Below, piece by piece: positions 6,601 through 8,959 of a stretch of 8,959 nt of DNA (positions are counted from its first letter, which is position 1; each line of letters opens with the position of its first letter). Position numbers and translations under genes: made by a program. The DNA is taken from the NCBI GenBank assembly GCA_026397575.1, contig JAPLUP010000563.1, positions 1 through 8,959 on the forward strand, given 5' to 3'. The DNA comes from Candidatus Zixiibacteriota bacterium (GTDB lineage: Bacteria > Zixibacteria > MSB-5A5 > CAIYYT01). A model generated the notes under the pieces. It was given only the letters and a program-made list of their open reading frames with translations, had not been told where the DNA came from and did not search any database.

Positions 6601-6630
6601 GATTCTTTCGCTTTTTTGTGACTTTTTCAA
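6601..6630 (-). promoter_or_regulatory. A-tract UP-element-like region upstream of the citrate synthase promoter
   Basis: On the minus strand, immediately upstream of the -35 box, an A6 run (6612-6617) and an A5 run (6623-6627) have centres 10.5 bp apart, i.e. about one helical turn. A shorter GAAAGAA segment lies about a turn further downstream, next to the -35 box. Such phased A-tracts bend DNA and can bind the RNA polymerase alpha C-terminal domain. Function is inferred. Confidence 0.5.
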
Positions 6631-6666
6631 AGGCTACACTCCTATCGGGACAAATGTTGGTTATGG

Positions 6667-6843
6667 GACTGTTGAAAAAGTTCAGACCCTGTCATTGCGA
6701 GGAGTGCGGAAAGGTGATGCAGGGTGTGGAGCACGACGGAGCAATCTCGATTTACGCTCTCCAGATGCAGGCGCGCAGATTGCTTCGTCGTCCCACGACT
6801 GCGGGACTCCTCGCAATGACAATTCCGAGGTTTTTCAATAGTC
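6667..6843. mobile_element. MITE-like palindromic element with terminal inverted repeats and a target-site duplication
   Basis: The terminal inverted repeats are GACTGTTGAAAAA (6667-6679) and TTTTTCAATAGTC (6831-6843), with one mismatch. Inside, TGTCATTGCGAGGAGT (6690-6705) and its perfect 16-bp complement (6806-6821) form a second pair, and ACGACGGAGCAATCT (6733-6747) pairs with 6777-6791 with one mismatch. A direct repeat GTTATGG flanks the element (6660-6666 and 6846-6852), as expected for a target-site duplication. The inner CATTGCGAGG...GCAATCTC...CCTCGCAATGAC motif is a widespread dispersed repeat that yields spurious CHCEESRSRGTTKQS peptides. There is no transposase, so the element would be non-autonomous. 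It sits between the MBL gene's 3' end and the citrate synthase promoter. Confidence 0.85.
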
Positions 6844-6984
6844 CAGTTATGGTCGGGGAGTTGGGTTTGCAGTCTGGTCTGCGAATCTGGGCGAAATAAG
6901 GAGACCTGGGTAGGGCAAGACAAGCCATCACTGGAGGAGTATCAATGAGGTGTTGACTCGGAAACGCCCAATTTGGCCAAGCTG

Positions 6985-8370
6985 CTATAAGCTCAGTTCA
7001 AACGACTGTCCGTAGCGGGGCATTATGCCGTCGAGGCCGGCTTTTTCCTTGAGCGCTTTCTGGAACGCCGTACGGGCTTCGGGTTCGCCATGCACCAAGA
7101 AAGTCATCTTTGGCTTAGGGTTCAAGGCCGCGACATACTCGACCAAGTCGGTTTCATCAGCGTGAGCAGAGAAGGTGTCCAACTCCAGGACTTCGGCATT
7201 AAGCTTGTAGATATCCCCAAAGACCTTGATCTCCTTGGCGCCGTCAACCATGCGCCGCCCGAGAGTGCCTTCCGCTTGATAGCCCACAATCAGGATCGTG
7301 TTTTTGGGGTCGGAACAATTATTGGCGAGATGGTGTAAGATACGTCCTGCTTCGCACATCCCCGATGCGGAAATGATAATCAGCGGTCCTGGGAGTCCGT
7401 TTAGCCGTTTGGATGCTTCCACCGAGCGGACATAGGTGCACTCGGCGCTACCAAAGGGATCTTCATCCTGTTCCATCAATTGATTGGTCTCAAAATCGAA
7501 GCATTCAGGATGCAGACGGAAGATGTCAGTGACATTAACTGCCAGCGGCGAATCGACATAGACTGGCAGGTTGGGAATGCGCTTATCTTTCTTCAACTCG
7601 CGAATGACATAGACTAGTTCTTGTGTGCGCTCCAGACTGAAAGCCGGCACGATGATCTTCCCGCCGCGTTTGCTGGTACGGTTAATGACGTCCTCAAGCA
7701 GAGAAGCTGCCTTCGAGATGTCTGTATGAAGTCTGCCGCCGTAGGTTGACTCGATGATAAGATAGTCGGCGTGTCCGACTGATTCCGGGTCGCGCAAAAT
7801 CGGCAGATTTTTGCGACCCAAATCGACCGCATAAACTACCTCGACGTTTTTACCATTCATGGCAACACTGAGCTTGGTCAATGCCGCGCCCAGGATGTGG
7901 CCGGCATCAAAAAACTCAACTTTCACCGAAGGATGTATGCGAAACTTCTGATGGTAGTTGACAGAGGCAAAATGCCAGATCGTTTTTTCGGCAGCCATGA
8001 TGTCATAGAGTGGCCCGAATGCGACTTTGCCGCGCTTGTGCAGGAACTCGGAGTCCTTCATTTGGATGTAAGCCGCATCCTTGAGCATAACACTGGCCAG
8101 ATCGCGAGTGGCATGCGTGCAGAATATTTTCTCCTCGTAACCCTGCTCATGCAGGTTGGGAAGGTTGCCGCAGTGATCGATATGCGCGTGCGACAGCAGA
8201 ACTGTTTCCAGCGTGGCGGGATCAAAAGGGAAATTCTTGTTCAGATCGTACGCTTTCCTGCGACTGCCTTGAAACATGCCGCAATCGAGAAGGATTTTCG
8301 ACTGTTCGACTTCAAGCAAGTGCATCGAGCCGGTCGTCGTTTCGGTGCCGCCATAGAACGTGATCTTCAT
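6985..8370 (-). CDS. Beta-CASP metallo-beta-lactamase-fold protein, predicted RNase
   Basis: Member of the MBL-fold RNA hydrolase group (COG1236-like, related to CPSF73/Ysh1), expected to cleave RNA in the cytoplasm with two zinc ions. The protein has 461 residues. Seen in order: N-terminal KITFYGGTETTTGS; zinc motif SHAHIDHCG (His61, His63, Asp65, His66); DAGHILGA with His158; VDLGRKN with Asp183; the beta-CASP insert (about 210-370) with VPAFSLERTQE, ISASGMCEAGRILHHL and GYQAEGTLGRRM; FSAHAD with His403; and FLVHGEPEA with His427. All expected metal ligands are present. The start at 8370 is preferred over a longer in-frame ATG at 8496: AGGAG lies 6 nt upstream, and family members begin with this MKITFxG strand. 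It is divergent from the HIT gene across 132 nt. RNase activity is inferred from family; the RNA target is unknown. Confidence 0.93.
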   Translation of the reverse strand: MKITFYGGTETTTGSMHLLEVEQSKILLDCGMFQGSRRKAYDLNKNFPFDPATLETVLLSHAHIDHCGNLPNLHEQGYEEKIFCTHATRDLASVMLKDAAYIQMKDSEFLHKRGKVAFGPLYDIMAAEKTIWHFASVNYHQKFRIHPSVKVEFFDAGHILGAALTKLSVAMNGKNVEVVYAVDLGRKNLPILRDPESVGHADYLIIESTYGGRLHTDISKAASLLEDVINRTSKRGGKIIVPAFSLERTQELVYVIRELKKDKRIPNLPVYVDSPLAVNVTDIFRLHPECFDFETNQLMEQDEDPFGSAECTYVRSVEASKRLNGLPGPLIIISASGMCEAGRILHHLANNCSDPKNTILIVGYQAEGTLGRRMVDGAKEIKVFGDIYKLNAEVLELDTFSAHADETDLVEYVAALNPKPKMTFLVHGEPEARTAFQKALKEKAGLDGIMPRYGQSFELSL

Positions 8371-8376
8371 ACTATT

Positions 8377-8381
8377 CTCCT
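8377..8381 (-). promoter_or_regulatory. Ribosome binding site deciding the MBL start
   Basis: AGGAG on the minus strand lies 6 nt before the ATG at 8370-8368. The upstream in-frame ATG at 8496 has no comparable site, and the 42 extra residues it would add have no family resemblance. Confidence 0.75.
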
Positions 8382-8467
8382 GCAGATACCATGTGAAGGC
8401 CCGGCCTGCCGTGGGCGCTATAATCCAGAATACGTCTGTGCCTTTCGGATCGCAAGCAAAATTCTGC

Positions 8468-8496
8468 TTGACCACCTGGGGATGTGATCGTTTCAT
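8468..8496 (+). promoter_or_regulatory. Possible promoter of the HIT gene
   Basis: TTGACC (8468-8473), a 17-nt spacer and TTTCAT (8491-8496) give a 5/6 plus 4/6 match to the sigma70 consensus. Transcription would begin at about 8502-8504, on the HIT start codon itself, so the mRNA could be leaderless. The -10 box is weak and the call is tentative. Confidence 0.25.
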
Positions 8497-8502
8497 AACA
8501 AG

Positions 8503-8814
8503 ATGAACTGCATGTTCTGCCGAATCATACTGGGCGAGGCGCCGGCGAAAGTGTATTATCAGGACGATGACGTAATCGTCTTCTTTGACCGCGCGCCGCT
8601 AACGCCTATACATCTGCTGGTCTGCCCGAAGACCCACTACAACAATTTTATGGATGCGCCTCAGGAGGTGCACCAAATGCTGGTTAAGACAGTCAAGCGT
8701 GTGATCACTGAACTTGGTGAGAGATCCAAAGACTTCCGGATCATGATCAACAACGGTCCGCGCTCAGGGCAGACAGTGTTTCATCTGCATTATCATATCA
8801 TGGCGGGGAAGTAA
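8503..8814 (+). CDS. Short HIT-family (histidine triad) nucleotide-binding protein
   Basis: HIT proteins hydrolyse adenosine phosphoramidates or related nucleotides in the cytoplasm. The 103-residue protein opens with MNCMFCRIILGEAPA, the classical HinT-like start with two cysteines (3 and 6) that in many relatives bind zinc along with later histidines. It continues with FFDRAPLTPIHLLVCPKTHY (His45) and NNGPRSGQTVFHLHYHI, which contains the histidine triad H94-L-H96-Y-H98. It stops three residues after the HxHxHIM segment, at AGK, and lacks the C-terminal tail seen in most relatives (about 110-140 residues), so it is at the short end of the family. No Shine-Dalgarno site is visible before the ATG. 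It is divergent from the MBL gene and convergent with the SDR gene. The family is firm; the substrate is unknown. Confidence 0.92.
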   Translation: MNCMFCRIILGEAPAKVYYQDDDVIVFFDRAPLTPIHLLVCPKTHYNNFMDAPQEVHQMLVKTVKRVITELGERSKDFRIMINNGPRSGQTVFHLHYHIMAGK

Positions 8815-8829
8815 CAGCAATCCAGCCCT

Positions 8830-8959
<130 letters not shown>

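Noticed and set aside
6543..6923. Open frames on both strands over the MITE (118 aa on plus, 93 aa on minus)
   Set aside because: Their sequence is generated by the palindromic repeat (CHCEESRSRGTTKQS type), a known source of spurious proteins; no ribosome binding site or conserved domain.
8371..8496. 42-residue N-terminal extension of the MBL protein
   Set aside because: The internal ATG at 8370 has an AGGAG site at the right distance and matches the usual start of the family; the extension has none.

Overview
The window looks like chromosomal DNA from an uncultivated Gram-negative bacterium, most plausibly of the FCB group and possibly candidate phylum Zixibacteria. The basis is a TonB-dependent outer-membrane receptor, a secreted beta-propeller ending in two dockerin-like EF-hand repeats of the GDxNxxxxxDISDAVxLIxYIFxGG type (a style I associate with Zixibacteria and relatives), a mitochondrial-type citrate synthase, and two kinds of dispersed palindromic repeat. 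Strong Shine-Dalgarno sites and a near-perfect sigma70-type promoter argue against Bacteroidota proper. The taxonomic call is inference only.

Left part (56-3483, + strand): a two-gene, apparently translationally coupled unit. A TonB-dependent receptor with an N-terminal carboxypeptidase-regulatory-like domain is followed after 17 nt by a secreted YVTN/YncE-like beta-propeller with a C-terminal dockerin-like pair. The arrangement recalls BtuB-BtuG (vitamin B12 capture in Bacteroides) and the neighbouring yncD/pqqU and yncE genes of E. coli, and suggests a surface ligand-capture and import system of unknown substrate. A dispersed palindromic repeat is read through in frame at the very start of the receptor gene. 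Next comes a gene-free stretch (3484-3977) with two strong inverted-repeat structures, the second followed by a T-rich tract just upstream of a ChbG/YdjC-type deacetylase gene (3978-4901, +).

Middle part (4902-6600): a mitochondrial-type citrate synthase on the minus strand, with a TTGACA-17-TATGAT promoter, A-tracts upstream of it, a 5' leader of about 130 nt, a good ribosome binding site, and a GAAA-capped rho-independent terminator about 165 nt beyond its stop. Upstream of its promoter sits a complete 177-bp MITE-like palindromic element with terminal inverted repeats and a 7-bp flanking direct repeat.

Right part (6985-8959): a beta-CASP metallo-beta-lactamase-fold RNase-like protein (minus), a divergent short HIT-family protein (plus), and the C-terminal 42 codons of a FabG-like short-chain dehydrogenase (minus, cut by the window edge), convergent with the HIT gene. 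These look like ordinary housekeeping genes with no obvious functional link to the left part.
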